Below are positions 54,943 to 63,616 of a DNA stretch of 64,000 nt, piece by piece; position 1 is the first letter of the stretch; every line of letters begins with the position of its first letter. The notes beneath the pieces are model-generated. The model saw nothing but the letters and a program-made list of their open reading frames with translations, searched no databases and was not told the origin of the DNA. Both the position numbers and the translations under genes were made by a program. Location: the NCBI RefSeq assembly GCF_017301735.1, contig NZ_CP071090.1:4702001-4766000 (forward strand), given 5' to 3'. The DNA is from Pyxidicoccus parkwaysis. Its GTDB lineage: Bacteria > Myxococcota > Myxococcia > Myxococcales > Myxococcaceae.

Positions 54943-55956
54943 CTACGGAGTGTCGTCGCCAGAGCGCTCCGTGGGCCCCGAGGTGGCGGGGCGCGGAGGT
55001 GGGAAGACCGGGCTGTAACACGCGCCTTTGTGCACGTAGAGCCTATAGTTCTCCTCACAGTCCTCCAGGCTCACGTCCACCTTCATCCAGCATCCGCCAT
55101 GGATGGGGATCCACGAGCTGCGAGGACAGCGGCCAGCCGCATCGGGCCGCATCTGCCCTGGAAGGGGCTTGGGCGGTGGCTCCACGGCAATGACAGACAA
55201 GGCTGACGGAGCCTGATGAGGAGACACCGGAGCCGTCAGTGCGGTATCGCCGAGCGCGACGGTGCCGCCATCCTTCGCCTCTTCGATGGCGGATGCATGG
55301 CCCTGTTCGCGCATCTCGTGAGGCCTCGCGCTCAGCATCCACACGACTCCAAGCGCCATGGCGGCCCCCAGGCTTGCGGCGGCCATGAGTCGGGACAACG
55401 GGGCAGGTCCCCTGCCCTGTCCTGGGACGCTTCGTGCCTCCTCGGCAGGAACGTCCTTCCGGGTGAAGAGCGGCACGTCCGCTTCAGGCCCTGCTCCACG
55501 CGCGGCCTGCTCCAGCAGCTCCGCCAGTTCACCGGCACCGCCACGCGCTTCGGGGCGTACGGAGAGCATCCGTGTCACAAGCCTGCTCAACTCCTCGCAG
55601 CAGCGGGCATTGACGCCAATGGGAGGCACCGGGCCCGTCCCCTCCGGGCCCCAGAGGTGGCTCACCTCCTCCAGCATCGCGGGGATGGGTGGGTAGTCGT
55701 CAGTCACCAGCCGATATGCGGTCATCCCCAACGCGAAGACGTCATCGGCCGGCCCGGGCGCATAGGGCGGGTCCGACAGCTTGAAGGGAAGACGCACGGA
55801 GCGCCATGCCTCCGGTGAGCGGTAGGGCTGCGTCCCCGGCGGAAATGGCGGCGACGTGAGCATCGCGGCGCCGACGTAACTGCCGGAGCCGAAGTCGGTC
55901 AGGAAGACCTGTCCGTCCGAGGCGCGCACCAGCACGTTGTCGCCCTTCACGTCTCG
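54943..55956 (-). pseudogene. Ser/Thr kinase K2, C-terminal part, split by recombinase element
   Basis: The reading RDVKGDNVLVRASDGQVFLT...DFGSGS...PYRSPEAW...LMAAASLGAAMALGVVWML...GGCWMKVDVSLEDCEENYRL matches K0 and K1. It is separated from its N-terminal half (58547-58974) by 2.6 kb of mobile element. The split falls inside the codons for Arg-Asp-Val of HRDVKGDN. If the element left exactly by recombination between the flanking 8-bp repeats, the two halves would join in frame as VHRDVKGDN and give a kinase of about 475 residues. Confidence 0.88.
55949..55956 (+). repeat. 8-bp direct repeat at the left end of the element in K2
   Basis: ACGTCTCG here and ACATCTCG at 58547-58554 flank the element and differ at one base. 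In kinase K0 the uninterrupted site reads CACGTCTCGGTGG, so each half keeps the bases needed to rebuild the codons. Confidence 0.75.
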
Positions 55957-56002
55957 ACGTGGGCCGCAAACTGCACCGCAGGGTGCATCCGGTTCAGAAA
56001 GG

Positions 56003-56446
56003 GTGGGCATCACGTTCCCGGTGCATCCCCTGAGAGGCTTGCAGTTGGTGGTCATGCGTATCGTGCGTAGCCAGAGTGGGCAGCAGTACGTCGATGTCGA
56101 GCATCCCAAGGGTGGTTTCATTCGGTTGCCGCTCGAGTGGACGGACCGCCGCACTCCCACAGTGCCGGCGGTCTCCGGGGGACGGCAGGTACGTCTGAGT
56201 GCCCCTGCCTTGCTGAAGCTGGCTGCAGCCGTCGAGGAGGGGCTGAAACGGCCCCTGCCTCCAGAGCCTGCTGCGCTACCAGCGCGGGAGTCTAGGTTCA
56301 ATCATGCCAGTACCGCTGGGGCCCCGCGCAGACCTGCCCTGGTCACACCTGTCCGAGGCAGCCCGAAGCCAGTTGGTGAGCGCCTGGGCCAGCCTGCTGC
56401 ACAAGGTGCTGCGCGAAGAGGCCGGCGCCGGAGAGCGAAGCCATGA
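56003..56446 (+). CDS. DUF5372-like protein of the recombinase element
   Basis: 147 residues from the GTG at 56003 (SD AGAAAGG). The core is GITFPVHPLRGLQLVVMRIV...GQQYVDVEHPKGGFIRLPLE WTDRRTPTVPAVSGGRQVRL, then a Pro/Ala/Arg-rich tail overlapping the next ORF in another frame. The tail is probably not constrained. DUF5372 proteins are recurrent partners of this recombinase type. Confidence 0.72.
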   Translation: MGITFPVHPLRGLQLVVMRIVRSQSGQQYVDVEHPKGGFIRLPLEWTDRRTPTVPAVSGGRQVRLSAPALLKLAAAVEEGLKRPLPPEPAALPARESRFNHASTAGAPRRPALVTPVRGSPKPVGERLGQPAAQGAARRGRRRRAKP

Positions 56447-56534
56447 GCGACAAGCTACAGGCCACTCATCTTCAACGACGGGCGGTCGTCTACCTGCGGC
56501 AGTCCACGCTCAAGCAGGTCCTCGAACACCATGA
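56304..56534 (+). CDS. small protein of the recombinase element
   Basis: A 76-residue frame overlapping the end of the DUF5372 gene and the start of the recombinase. Its N-terminal part (DLPWSHLSEAARSQLVSAWA followed by SLLHKVLREE) is a plausible amphipathic helix pair such as is found in the middle small ORF of DUF5372/recombinase elements. The C-terminal part is a shadow of the recombinase frame. It is preserved in the truncated copy (43682-43912). Confidence 0.5.
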   Translation: MPVPLGPRADLPWSHLSEAARSQLVSAWASLLHKVLREEAGAGERSHERQATGHSSSTTGGRLPAAVHAQAGPRTP

Positions 56535-58545
56535 GTCCACCACCCGGCAGTATGCCCTGAAGCAACGCGCGCAGGAGCTTGGTTGGCCGGCCGGGCGCAT
56601 TGACGTCATTGACGAAGACCTGGGACAGAGCGGCGCGGGGAGTGCCTGGCGCTCCGGCTTCCAGCGACTGGCCGAAGAGGTGGCCCACGGACGGGTGGGC
56701 CTCATCCTCGCCTTGGAGGTGTCGCGGCTGGCGCGCTCCTCGGCGGACTGGCAGCGCCTGCTGGAGTTGTGCGCGCTGGCCGATGTCCTCATCGCGGACG
56801 AGCAGGCCATCTACACGCCGCGAGACTACAACGACCGACTCTTGCTGGGGCTCAAGGGCACCATGAGCGAGGCCGAGCAGTACTGGATGCGCCTGAGGCT
56901 GCAGGGAGGCAAGTTGTCCAAGGCCCGGCGCGGGGAACTCTTCCTCGCGCCCCCTGTCGGTTATCAGTGGAACGAAGCAACGCATCGGCTCTGCCTGGAC
57001 CCGGACGAGCAGGTCCAGCGCGCGGTGCGACTGGTCTTCGAGCGCTTCCGGCTGGAGGGCAGTGGCTACGCGGTGGTGCGTTACTTCGCCCGGCATGGGC
57101 TGAAGCTGCCCACGCACCAGCTGCGAGGGCGCCAGGTGCATTGGAGTCTCCCGCGCTACGACAGCGTGCTCGACATGCTCCACAACCCCCTCTACGCCGG
57201 CGCCTACGTCTACGGGCGCAAGGAGGTGCGCATGGCGCTGGTGGAAGGGCAAGTGAAGCAGCGGCACACCACCGTGCTGCCCCTGCCGTCGTGGAAGGTA
57301 TGCCTCTTCAACCACCACCCGGCCTATCTGAGCTGGGAGGAGTTCATGACCAACCAGAAGAAGCTCGAGAGCAATCGCACCCACCACCTGCCACACCAAC
57401 ATGGCGCCGCGCGAGAAGGAGCGGCCCTGCTGCAAGGCCTGGTGCTCTGTGGGAAGTGCGGCCACTCCATGGGCGTGCGCTATCGGGGCGCCACGCACAG
57501 CCCCTACTACGAATGCTCCAACGCTCCTGGCTCCATGGGAGGCAAGCGGCTGTGTTGGTTGGTGGCGGCTCGCGGGGTGGATGAGGCCGTCGCCCGACTC
57601 TTCCTGGAAGCGGTGCAGCCGCCAGAGGTGGAGCTCGGACTGGCCGTAGCGCACGAAGTGGAACGCCAGGCCGAGCAGTTGCATCAGCAGTGGAAGCTGC
57701 GGATGGAGCGCACGCGCTACGAGGCCCAGTTGGCCGAGCGCCGCTACAAGGCCGTGGACCCGGACAATCGGGTCGTGGCTCGTACCCTCGAGCATGAATG
57801 GAATGACAAGCTGCGGGAGTTGGAGGAGTTGGAGAGCCAGTACCAGCAGGAGCGGCGACGCCAGAAGCTGGAGCTTTCCGAGCAGGACCGCGCACGCATC
57901 CTGACGCTTTCCAAGTCCTTGCCGCGGGTGTGGAGCGCGCCGAGCACGACGAACGCGGAGCGCAAGAACCTGCTACGCATCCTGGTGCAGAAAGTCGCGC
58001 TGAGCCCCATCGAAGTACCCAGCAGACAAATCCGCGTCCAGGTCGTCTGGGTGACGGGAGCCGTCACGGACTTCACCCTGCCGCGTCGCCAGGGCTTCCA
58101 GACGCGGAGCAATCCAGCCGAGGCCGTCGAGCTCATCCTTCAACTCTTTCAGCAGAAGAGTGACGCCCAAATCGCTGCCGAGCTCAATCAACGGGGCCTG
58201 CGCTCCGGAGCCAACCTCCCGTGGAACACGAAGACGGTGCACCGGGTGTTGAACGTGCGGGGACTGCACCGCGCAATGCCGGCACCGCAGTGCGTGCCAG
58301 CACCTGCTCGTCGAGCCGATGGTCTCTATTCCGTGCACGGCGTCGCCGAGCGTTTCGGCGTCTCCGAGGCCATCGTGCGTTACTGGATGGCGCGAGGCTG
58401 GCTCGAACCGACAGAGGGAGGCGGACGTGGCCACGTCTGCTGGTTCAAGCTCGACCGCCAGGCGCTCAGGAGACTGAACGCTGGCAGGGCCCGTAGCTCC
58501 TCCAGTTCCTCAAACCCCATGCAGCATGAGGTGCATTATGCGTAG
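56443..58545 (+). CDS. large serine recombinase
   Basis: 700 residues starting ATGAGCGAC, overlapping the DUF5372 stop. The N-terminal resolvase domain has catalytic Ser21 in [29 protein letters not shown] and [10 protein letters not shown]. The recombinase domain (residues about 180-290) contains [15 protein letters not shown] zinc-ribbon [14 protein letters not shown]...YYECSN...[14 protein letters not shown] follows at about 335-385, then a coiled coil (residues 400-480). The last 75 residues hold a MerR-like HTH ([20 protein letters not shown]), an uncommon extension. It should integrate and excise its own element through a Ser-DNA intermediate. The host gene it splits is a kinase. Confidence 0.92.
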   Translation: MSDKLQATHLQRRAVVYLRQSTLKQVLEHHESTTRQYALKQRAQELGWPAGRIDVIDEDLGQSGAGSAWRSGFQRLAEEVAHGRVGLILALEVSRLARSSADWQRLLELCALADVLIADEQAIYTPRDYNDRLLLGLKGTMSEAEQYWMRLRLQGGKLSKARRGELFLAPPVGYQWNEATHRLCLDPDEQVQRAVRLVFERFRLEGSGYAVVRYFARHGLKLPTHQLRGRQVHWSLPRYDSVLDMLHNPLYAGAYVYGRKEVRMALVEGQVKQRHTTVLPLPSWKVCLFNHHPAYLSWEEFMTNQKKLESNRTHHLPHQHGAAREGAALLQGLVLCGKCGHSMGVRYRGATHSPYYECSNAPGSMGGKRLCWLVAARGVDEAVARLFLEAVQPPEVELGLAVAHEVERQAEQLHQQWKLRMERTRYEAQLAERRYKAVDPDNRVVARTLEHEWNDKLRELEELESQYQQERRRQKLELSEQDRARILTLSKSLPRVWSAPSTTNAERKNLLRILVQKVALSPIEVPSRQIRVQVVWVTGAVTDFTLPRRQGFQTRSNPAEAVELILQLFQQKSDAQIAAELNQRGLRSGANLPWNTKTVHRVLNVRGLHRAMPAPQCVPAPARRADGLYSVHGVAERFGVSEAIVRYWMARGWLEPTEGGGRGHVCWFKLDRQALRRLNAGRARSSSSSSNPMQHEVHYA

Positions 58546-58546
58546 T

Positions 58547-58974
58547 ACATCTCGGTGGACGCCGCCCGCTGCATGTGTGGCCTCCAGCGCCCGCGCGAGG
58601 CTGGCGAGCACGCGGAGCACCTGGCGCGAGGTGGGGCGCTGCACGTGCGCCCAGTCATAGAAGGACACGCCTTCCACCCACTCCATCGCGAGATATGGAA
58701 AGGCACGTCCCCCGGGCTGCCTCCAGTGCCCATGGTCCACGAGGCGTGGGACGTTCGGGTGGCGGAGGCGGGAGAGCAGCTCCACCTCTCGCGCGAAGCG
58801 TCCCTCTTCGGGGTGCAGGGACACCTTGAGCGCCACAGGACCCGGCACGCTCCCCACACCGAGAGCACGGTAGACGGCGCCGTACGCTCCCCAGCCGCGC
58901 AGTCCCAGCACCTGCCAGGGCCCCACCCGCGTCCCCCGCGGCAGGCGTGATGGATACAGTGGCCCGGAGTCCAT
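58547..58974 (-). pseudogene. Ser/Thr kinase K2, N-terminal part
   Basis: The ATG at 58974 opens [20 protein letters not shown], with the glycine loop [12 protein letters not shown] and Lys in VALKVS. The reading ends at AAGGVHRDV followed by element sequence [11 protein letters not shown] and a stop at about 58,510. The fragment has the ATP-binding lobe but lacks Asp-Phe-Gly and the substrate lobe. About 100 bases upstream are nearly identical to the upstream region of K0, so it should still be transcribed. Confidence 0.88.
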
Positions 58975-59286
58975 GACGTGCCCCACGAGACAAGAGGAGG
59001 TTCGCTGCAAGCGCCGCGAGCCTACTCCCTGCATCCGCAAGTGTCAGCGTGTCCTCTGGAGTCGGTTCCGGCAAAACCGGGTGAACGAGCCGCGCGCATG
59101 GAGTTCTCACCGAAATTCGCTCTCAGTGCCCGTGCCGGGAGCGGCGACAGGACCCGCGATTCCACCAACGAGGTCCACGAGACAGATCGACTCGCAGTGA
59201 AGTCTCTGTTCGTCAAGGCTTTCACGCGAGTTCGCGTGGTATGTCTTCAGCGCGCTCCGGCGCAAACCCATACCTTGGAGATCACC
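58975..59286. promoter_or_regulatory. divergent intergenic region between K2 and a Cys-rich lipoprotein gene
   Basis: The first 115 bases resemble 20,617-20,730 upstream of K0, so they probably carry the kinase promoter. The rest leads to the lipoprotein start with TTGGAGATCACC as ribosome binding region. No gene is supported. Confidence 0.5.
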
Positions 59287-59580
59287 ATGAACTCGCGTCG
59301 CCTGAAGAACTCCGCGTTCCTGTCCCTGCTGCTCGGAGGGTTGTTGGTCGGCTGTGGCGGTGTTTCCGACTCGGACCCCACGTCGGCTGATGAGTCCGTG
59401 GGCTCCACGGAGGCCGCGCTGTGCGCCGATGGAACCTGCAACTGTGTCGCACCGGATTGCGACGCCCTGAACTGGACCTTCTGCAAGGGCACCGGCACGG
59501 CGACGTGTTCCTGGGTCAGCGGCACCGCCTGCATGACCGCCACGTGCAGGTGCTCGGGAACCCGGATGATCTGCCCCTGA
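59287..59580 (+). CDS. small Cys-rich lipoprotein
   Basis: 97 residues: signal peptide with lipobox LLVGC, then the element GSTEAALC about 27 residues after the lipid Cys, and a mature domain with nine cysteines (CADGTCNCVAPDCDALNWTF; CKGTGTATCSW; CMTATCRCSG). The GS(S/T)E(S/A)AL element is shared with the lipoprotein at 36182. Secreted, function unknown. Confidence 0.75.
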   Translation: MNSRRLKNSAFLSLLLGGLLVGCGGVSDSDPTSADESVGSTEAALCADGTCNCVAPDCDALNWTFCKGTGTATCSWVSGTACMTATCRCSGTRMICP

Positions 59581-59765
59581 GCGAGCGGTAATCCGTACCC
59601 GAGACAGCAGCACCACACGGCGGGCGGCCTCTTGAGGAATCAGGTGAAGCTCGGGAGGTCGCCAGGGGCGAGGATGGGAGCGGCCATGGCCCACCCTCCT
59701 CCGGACCTTGCACCGGTACAGCGAAAGAGAGAGAACTCCCGCCAGGTCCCCACCGAGGAGCGCTC

Positions 59766-60959
59766 ATGAAGCACGACGTGCCGAACCACGAGCTTGCACG
59801 GCCGCGAGGGGCAGGTACCCAGACCGTGCTCGGAGCGGTGGGTAAGGGACTCCTGTTGGGCGGAGCTTCTTTGGGTGTCGCGGCCCTGCTCGCGACTCCC
59901 TGGCTCTTCATTCCGGCGGGTGTGCTCTCAGTCGCCTCCGGCGTCCTCTTCATCGTGCGCGGTGCACTCGCCGAGCACGCGGGCCTCGCGTCTGGCGCGG
60001 GCCACTCCCGTATCGGGCTCGGCGCCGAGGTGCACGAGTCCGCCACGGTCGAGCCGGGAGCCGTCATCGAGATGGGGGCGACGATTGGCGCGAACGCGAA
60101 GGTGAAGGCGGGGGCCGTCGTTCGCATGGGCGCCACCGTGGAGCACGACGCAACAGTCGAGAGCGGTGCCGTGATTGGCTGGGGCGCCACCGTGCGGCAG
60201 GGCGCCACCGTGCAGCGCGCGGCGAGCGTCGGCGCGGGAGCGACGGTGGGCCGCAACGCCGTCCTGAGCGCGGGAGGGCACCTCGGCGCAGGAGCCACGC
60301 TGGGCGCATCCCAGGGCCTCGAGTCCCCCCGGGCCACCCTTGAAAGAGCCCCCGAGCCATCCCCCAAGGTCGAGGACCCGCGCGCCGCTGAGCTCGAGGC
60401 GCTCTGTGACCGGCTCGAGGCGGAGCTCGGCACGGGCTCTCAGGCGCTCCGTGAGTTTCTCGGCACGGGCGCGGGCTCCATCGCGGAGCTGCGGACCGGG
60501 TGCCGCGACCTCGTCGCGCGGGAGCGGGGGCTCCGGCGGGAGGTCGCCCCTGAATTGATGGCCAGGCTCGAACGCGAGCGCACCCTGCTCGAGGGGCGGA
60601 TTGCCTCCGCCACCGACGAGCAGGTGCGTGCGAGTCTCAAGGATGCGGTCGCCGCCATCGACGAGCAGCGAGCCCAACGCGAGCGGCTCGGACGCAACGC
60701 GGACCGCCTCGAAGCGGAGCTGACCAAGCTGCGGTGGAGCATGGATTCGGCGATTGCCCAGCTCGTCCAGGTCAAGAGTCTCGGAAGCGCCGGCCGCTCA
60801 CCCGAGCTCGAGCGTGGTCTGGGGCGCGTGCGCGAGGAGCTCGCCGCCGTGACAGAGGCGCTCGAGCTCATGGACAGTGAGGAACGTGATGCGCTCCGGC
60901 CTGTCCAGGCGGTGGAGGAAGGCAGCTCGGCCCCGCCCTCGAAACGGGTGAGGAGCTGA
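59766..60959 (+). CDS. membrane protein with left-handed beta-helix and coiled coil
   Basis: 397 residues. Two adjacent hydrophobic stretches (VGKGLLLGGASLGVAALLAT; LFIPAGVLSVASGVLFIVRG) at residues 22-68 form a hairpin anchor. Residues about 80-185 hold hexapeptide repeats (ATVEPGAVIEMGATIGANAK; VEHDATVESGAVIGWGATVR), the left-handed beta-helix usual in acyltransferases, but without a recognisable catalytic His. The C-terminal 200 residues are a long coiled coil (LEALCDRLEAELGTGSQALR; LGRNADRLEAELTKLRW). A structural scaffold is more likely than an enzyme. It converges on the next gene. Confidence 0.75.
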   Translation: MKHDVPNHELARPRGAGTQTVLGAVGKGLLLGGASLGVAALLATPWLFIPAGVLSVASGVLFIVRGALAEHAGLASGAGHSRIGLGAEVHESATVEPGAVIEMGATIGANAKVKAGAVVRMGATVEHDATVESGAVIGWGATVRQGATVQRAASVGAGATVGRNAVLSAGGHLGAGATLGASQGLESPRATLERAPEPSPKVEDPRAAELEALCDRLEAELGTGSQALREFLGTGAGSIAELRTGCRDLVARERGLRREVAPELMARLERERTLLEGRIASATDEQVRASLKDAVAAIDEQRAQRERLGRNADRLEAELTKLRWSMDSAIAQLVQVKSLGSAGRSPELERGLGRVREELAAVTEALELMDSEERDALRPVQAVEEGSSAPPSKRVRS

Positions 60960-60993
60960 GTCGAGCCTTCCCGGAGCCTTCCGGGCTCGTCCA

Positions 60994-61635
60994 CTACTTC
61001 GCGGCAGGGCTCTTGCCGGTCTCCTGCTCGATGCGCACTCGCGTCACCGCCAGCAGGTCGTCACGGCGGGCCTTGGCGGCGTCCGCGGCGGCGTCGCCGT
61101 ACTCCTGGCGCAGCGACGCGAAGGCGCCCTCTCCGGACAGCTGCGCCTCCATCTGCTTGATGGAGTCCTCCATCCCCGCGCGCTGGTCCGGGGGCAAGGC
61201 CGCTAGTTGCTCGCGCCGCTGCTTGAGAGCGGCCTGCTGTGCCGCGGTCCCACCGCCCTGGGCGCTCAGCAACTGGCTGCCCGCGAGCCGGAGGGCGCTG
61301 ATTTGCGTGTCACTGAGCTGGTGCTTCTCCCGGAGCGAATCCTGAATCCGGGCGAGGTCCATGCTCGCTCCGGCCTTGTTCGCCCCCGAGGCCTCGCGGA
61401 GGGCCTTGCGCGGCTCGGCGGCCTGCTCGTTCAGCGCCTTCTCGAAGGTGATGAAGCGGTCCACCACGGCGGCGTTCAGCGGCTCCGGAGCGGAGTCCTC
61501 TGAGGGAGCGGCTTCACCCTCGGGAGCGGAGTCCTCGGCGGGGACGGCCGGTTTCTCTTCCTCCTGCTTCTTGCAAGCGGTGAAGAGCGAAGAGGAGACG
61601 GCCAGGGCGAGAAGGACCGTGCGCAGACGACTCAT
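60994..61635 (-). CDS. coiled-coil lipoprotein
   Basis: 213 residues with a signal peptide and lipobox LFTAC, an acidic Pro/Glu linker with a repeat (EDSAPEGEAAPSEDSAPEPL) and a helical C-terminal domain (QISALRLAGSQLLSAQGGG; QLAALPPDQRAGMEDSIKQM). It is probably a periplasmic lipoprotein facing peptidoglycan or the outer membrane. No catalytic motif and no named family recognised. Confidence 0.75.
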   Translation of the reverse strand: MSRLRTVLLALAVSSSLFTACKKQEEEKPAVPAEDSAPEGEAAPSEDSAPEPLNAAVVDRFITFEKALNEQAAEPRKALREASGANKAGASMDLARIQDSLREKHQLSDTQISALRLAGSQLLSAQGGGTAAQQAALKQRREQLAALPPDQRAGMEDSIKQMEAQLSGEGAFASLRQEYGDAAADAAKARRDDLLAVTRVRIEQETGKSPAAK

Positions 61636-61894
61636 GGATTGGGCTCCCTTGGCGACACGCCATACCGAAGTTCATGAACAGCGGCCACAACGTATGCCGG
61701 TGGAGGCTGGCCGCCCAGAGGGCGGTCAAGCACCGGCGCCTGAAGCAGCGGCTGGCCAACAACAACGAGTGGCTACAATTCGACGGCACGTGCGAGTGTG
61801 GCCATTGCTCGGCGGCATCGCCAATAGCGAGCACTTCTCAGGGGCAATGTGGACCCTGTGAAGACGACGCGTGCACCTGGGTAGAGTGCGCGCG

Positions 61895-62788
61895 ATGCGT
61901 CTCTCCGTGCCTGTCTACGTCCCCTCCCAGCGCCCTGGTCGTCTCATGGCGCTGCTCGCACCGGCGCTGCTCTGCGGTGCTGTCCTCATCGGCACGATGT
62001 ACCAGCGAATCCTCTACAGCCTTCCGCTGGAAATCATGCAGTTCTTCTTCCCTGCCCTGGTGGGCCTCGGGTTCGGCCTGTTGTGCGCAGGGGTCATCGA
62101 GCACGGCCCATGCCGCAACCCGCTCTTCGGCAGGGCACTCGTCGTGGCGGCCGTACTCGTGATGTGGGCAACCTCGTGGGCCACGGCCTTGTTGCTCGAC
62201 GCGCAGGCGGCAAGCCCGAAGCTGGACGCGAGCACGCTGTTCGGCCAGGTGGACCTCGACATATTCACCCGCTGGGTCGAGGCGCGCTACGACGCCGGAT
62301 GGACAAACGGCCGGCGGAGCACGAAGGGATTCATCGTGGGGCTCTCCTGGGTGGCGGAGCTCGCGGTCATGTTCGTCATCACCGCGTGGGCCACCCGCTC
62401 GGCGCTGCAACGGTGTTTCTGCGAGCCGTGCCAGCAGTGGCTCGATACGCGCGGGGTGTCGTGCCACGGGCTCACCGCCGCGGATGCCGCCCCACTCGTC
62501 GAAGCGGGAGACCTCGCGAGACTGCTCGAGCTGCGCCCGCTCGAGGACGGCGTCCCGAACATGCGTGTGGCGCTCATGCGGCACCAATGCGGCGCATGCC
62601 GGCAGACCACGTACCTGAGTGTCGACGAGGTCCACACGGTGCCGACCCGCTCTGGATATCGGGACAGGCGACGCAACCTCCTGCGCAACGCCGTGCTCCC
62701 GGACGCGCTCGCGCGGCGCCTGGATGCACGTTTCGCCGAAATCGATGCACCGGCCCCGGACGCGCCGCCGGCGATGCCAGCCGCGTAG
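61895..62788 (+). CDS. multi-pass membrane protein with Cys-pair cytoplasmic domain
   Basis: The ATG at 61895 gives 297 residues. Four hydrophobic segments are visible (LMALLAPALLCGAVLIGTMY; IMQFFFPALVGLGFGLLCAG; RALVVAAVLVMWATSWATAL; SWVAELAVMFVITAWATRSA). The soluble C-terminal part has CFCEPCQQWLDTRGVSCHG and CGACRQTTYLSVDEV, pairs of CxxC that may form a zinc site. Function unknown. Confidence 0.75.
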   Translation: MRLSVPVYVPSQRPGRLMALLAPALLCGAVLIGTMYQRILYSLPLEIMQFFFPALVGLGFGLLCAGVIEHGPCRNPLFGRALVVAAVLVMWATSWATALLLDAQAASPKLDASTLFGQVDLDIFTRWVEARYDAGWTNGRRSTKGFIVGLSWVAELAVMFVITAWATRSALQRCFCEPCQQWLDTRGVSCHGLTAADAAPLVEAGDLARLLELRPLEDGVPNMRVALMRHQCGACRQTTYLSVDEVHTVPTRSGYRDRRRNLLRNAVLPDALARRLDARFAEIDAPAPDAPPAMPAA

Positions 62789-62818
62789 CCGTCAGCGAAG
62801 TGAGCACGAACGACAACG

Positions 62819-63523
62819 TCATCCGTCGAGTGCCATCGCAATCAACGTGTCGATGTGCCTCGCCGCTTCCTCGAAGATGGGTGCGGCGATTCCTCGGAGG
62901 GTGCCGTCCACCTCTCCCGTTCCGGTGACGATGCCCATGGAAGTCCACGCGGAGCGTCCCTGGACGAGCACGGGGCCGCCGCACATCCCGGGCGCGGTCG
63001 CGTGCAGCGGGAAGTGCAGAGGCGAGGTCGTCTGCATCTTGGCCGTCACGGCGCTGCGGTACACCCTGTGGTCGCCCTCGTCCACCCTGGCGCTCAGAGC
63101 TCCGGCGAGGGTCGCGGTCGTCCGGAGCGTGTCTCCGGCGAGGGTCAGCGTCAGCGGGGGATGTGAGCCTCCTGCCCCTTTCTGGAGGACCATCACCGCG
63201 TAGCCGAACGCGGGGTTGTTCGGGCGCTCGTCATAGTGCTGGGGAATCGCGTACCGAAGGGTGCCGTCCTCGCGCGACGCGAGCGTGTAGACGTCGCTGT
63301 CACCATCGAGGGTGAAGCGCACTTCCTGCCGCGTGCCCCTCCGCAGGAAGACGAGGTTGTGCGCGGCGGTCAGGACGATGTCCCTGCGGTCAGGGTACGC
63401 GGCTGTCTTCAGGAGGTACCCGGAACCGACCCACTTCTTCTGCACGCCCCCCTCCTCGTAGGGGACCTCCAGAACGCCAACGACGTTGTAGGGATACTTC
63501 TTCGGCGCGAGAGCGAGAGCCAT
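62819..63523 (-). CDS. trypsin-fold protease-like protein with Cys nucleophile
   Basis: 234 residues of chymotrypsin-like fold: GSGYLLKTAAYP...IVLTAAHN with His55, and GMCGGPVLV where the usual GxSGGP serine is Cys181. The usual Asp motif (DxAVL) appears as FGYAVMVL, with no Asp at the expected place. The GxCGG form is known from viral 3C-type cysteine proteases and a few bacterial relatives. There is no signal peptide, so it would act in the cytoplasm, or it may be an inactive binding protein. Confidence 0.78.
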   Translation of the reverse strand: MALALAPKKYPYNVVGVLEVPYEEGGVQKKWVGSGYLLKTAAYPDRRDIVLTAAHNLVFLRRGTRQEVRFTLDGDSDVYTLASREDGTLRYAIPQHYDERPNNPAFGYAVMVLQKGAGGSHPPLTLTLAGDTLRTTATLAGALSARVDEGDHRVYRSAVTAKMQTTSPLHFPLHATAPGMCGGPVLVQGRSAWTSMGIVTGTGEVDGTLRGIAAPIFEEAARHIDTLIAMALDG

Positions 63524-63616
63524 GTGGGAGAGCCTTCCAGGGGACCTGAAACACTCCCCCTCTCTCCTGACGGCGGACGCGAATACTTGTGATGCACATC
63601 AGCCGATTCGAGGCGT

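Larger units (their letters stand above)
55957..58546 (+). mobile_element. serine-recombinase element, complete copy, inserted in kinase K2
   Basis: About 2.6 kb containing a DUF5372 gene, a small overlapping ORF and a 700-codon serine recombinase, all in the opposite orientation to the kinase. Near the two ends are imperfect inverted repeats: TGCACCGCAGGGTGCAT (55972-55988) and ATGCAGCATGAGGTGCA (58519-58535), 14 of 17 matching. The recombinase stop lies one base before the right direct repeat, so the element is very compact. Both known copies sit at the same codons of paralogous kinase genes. Confidence 0.85.
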
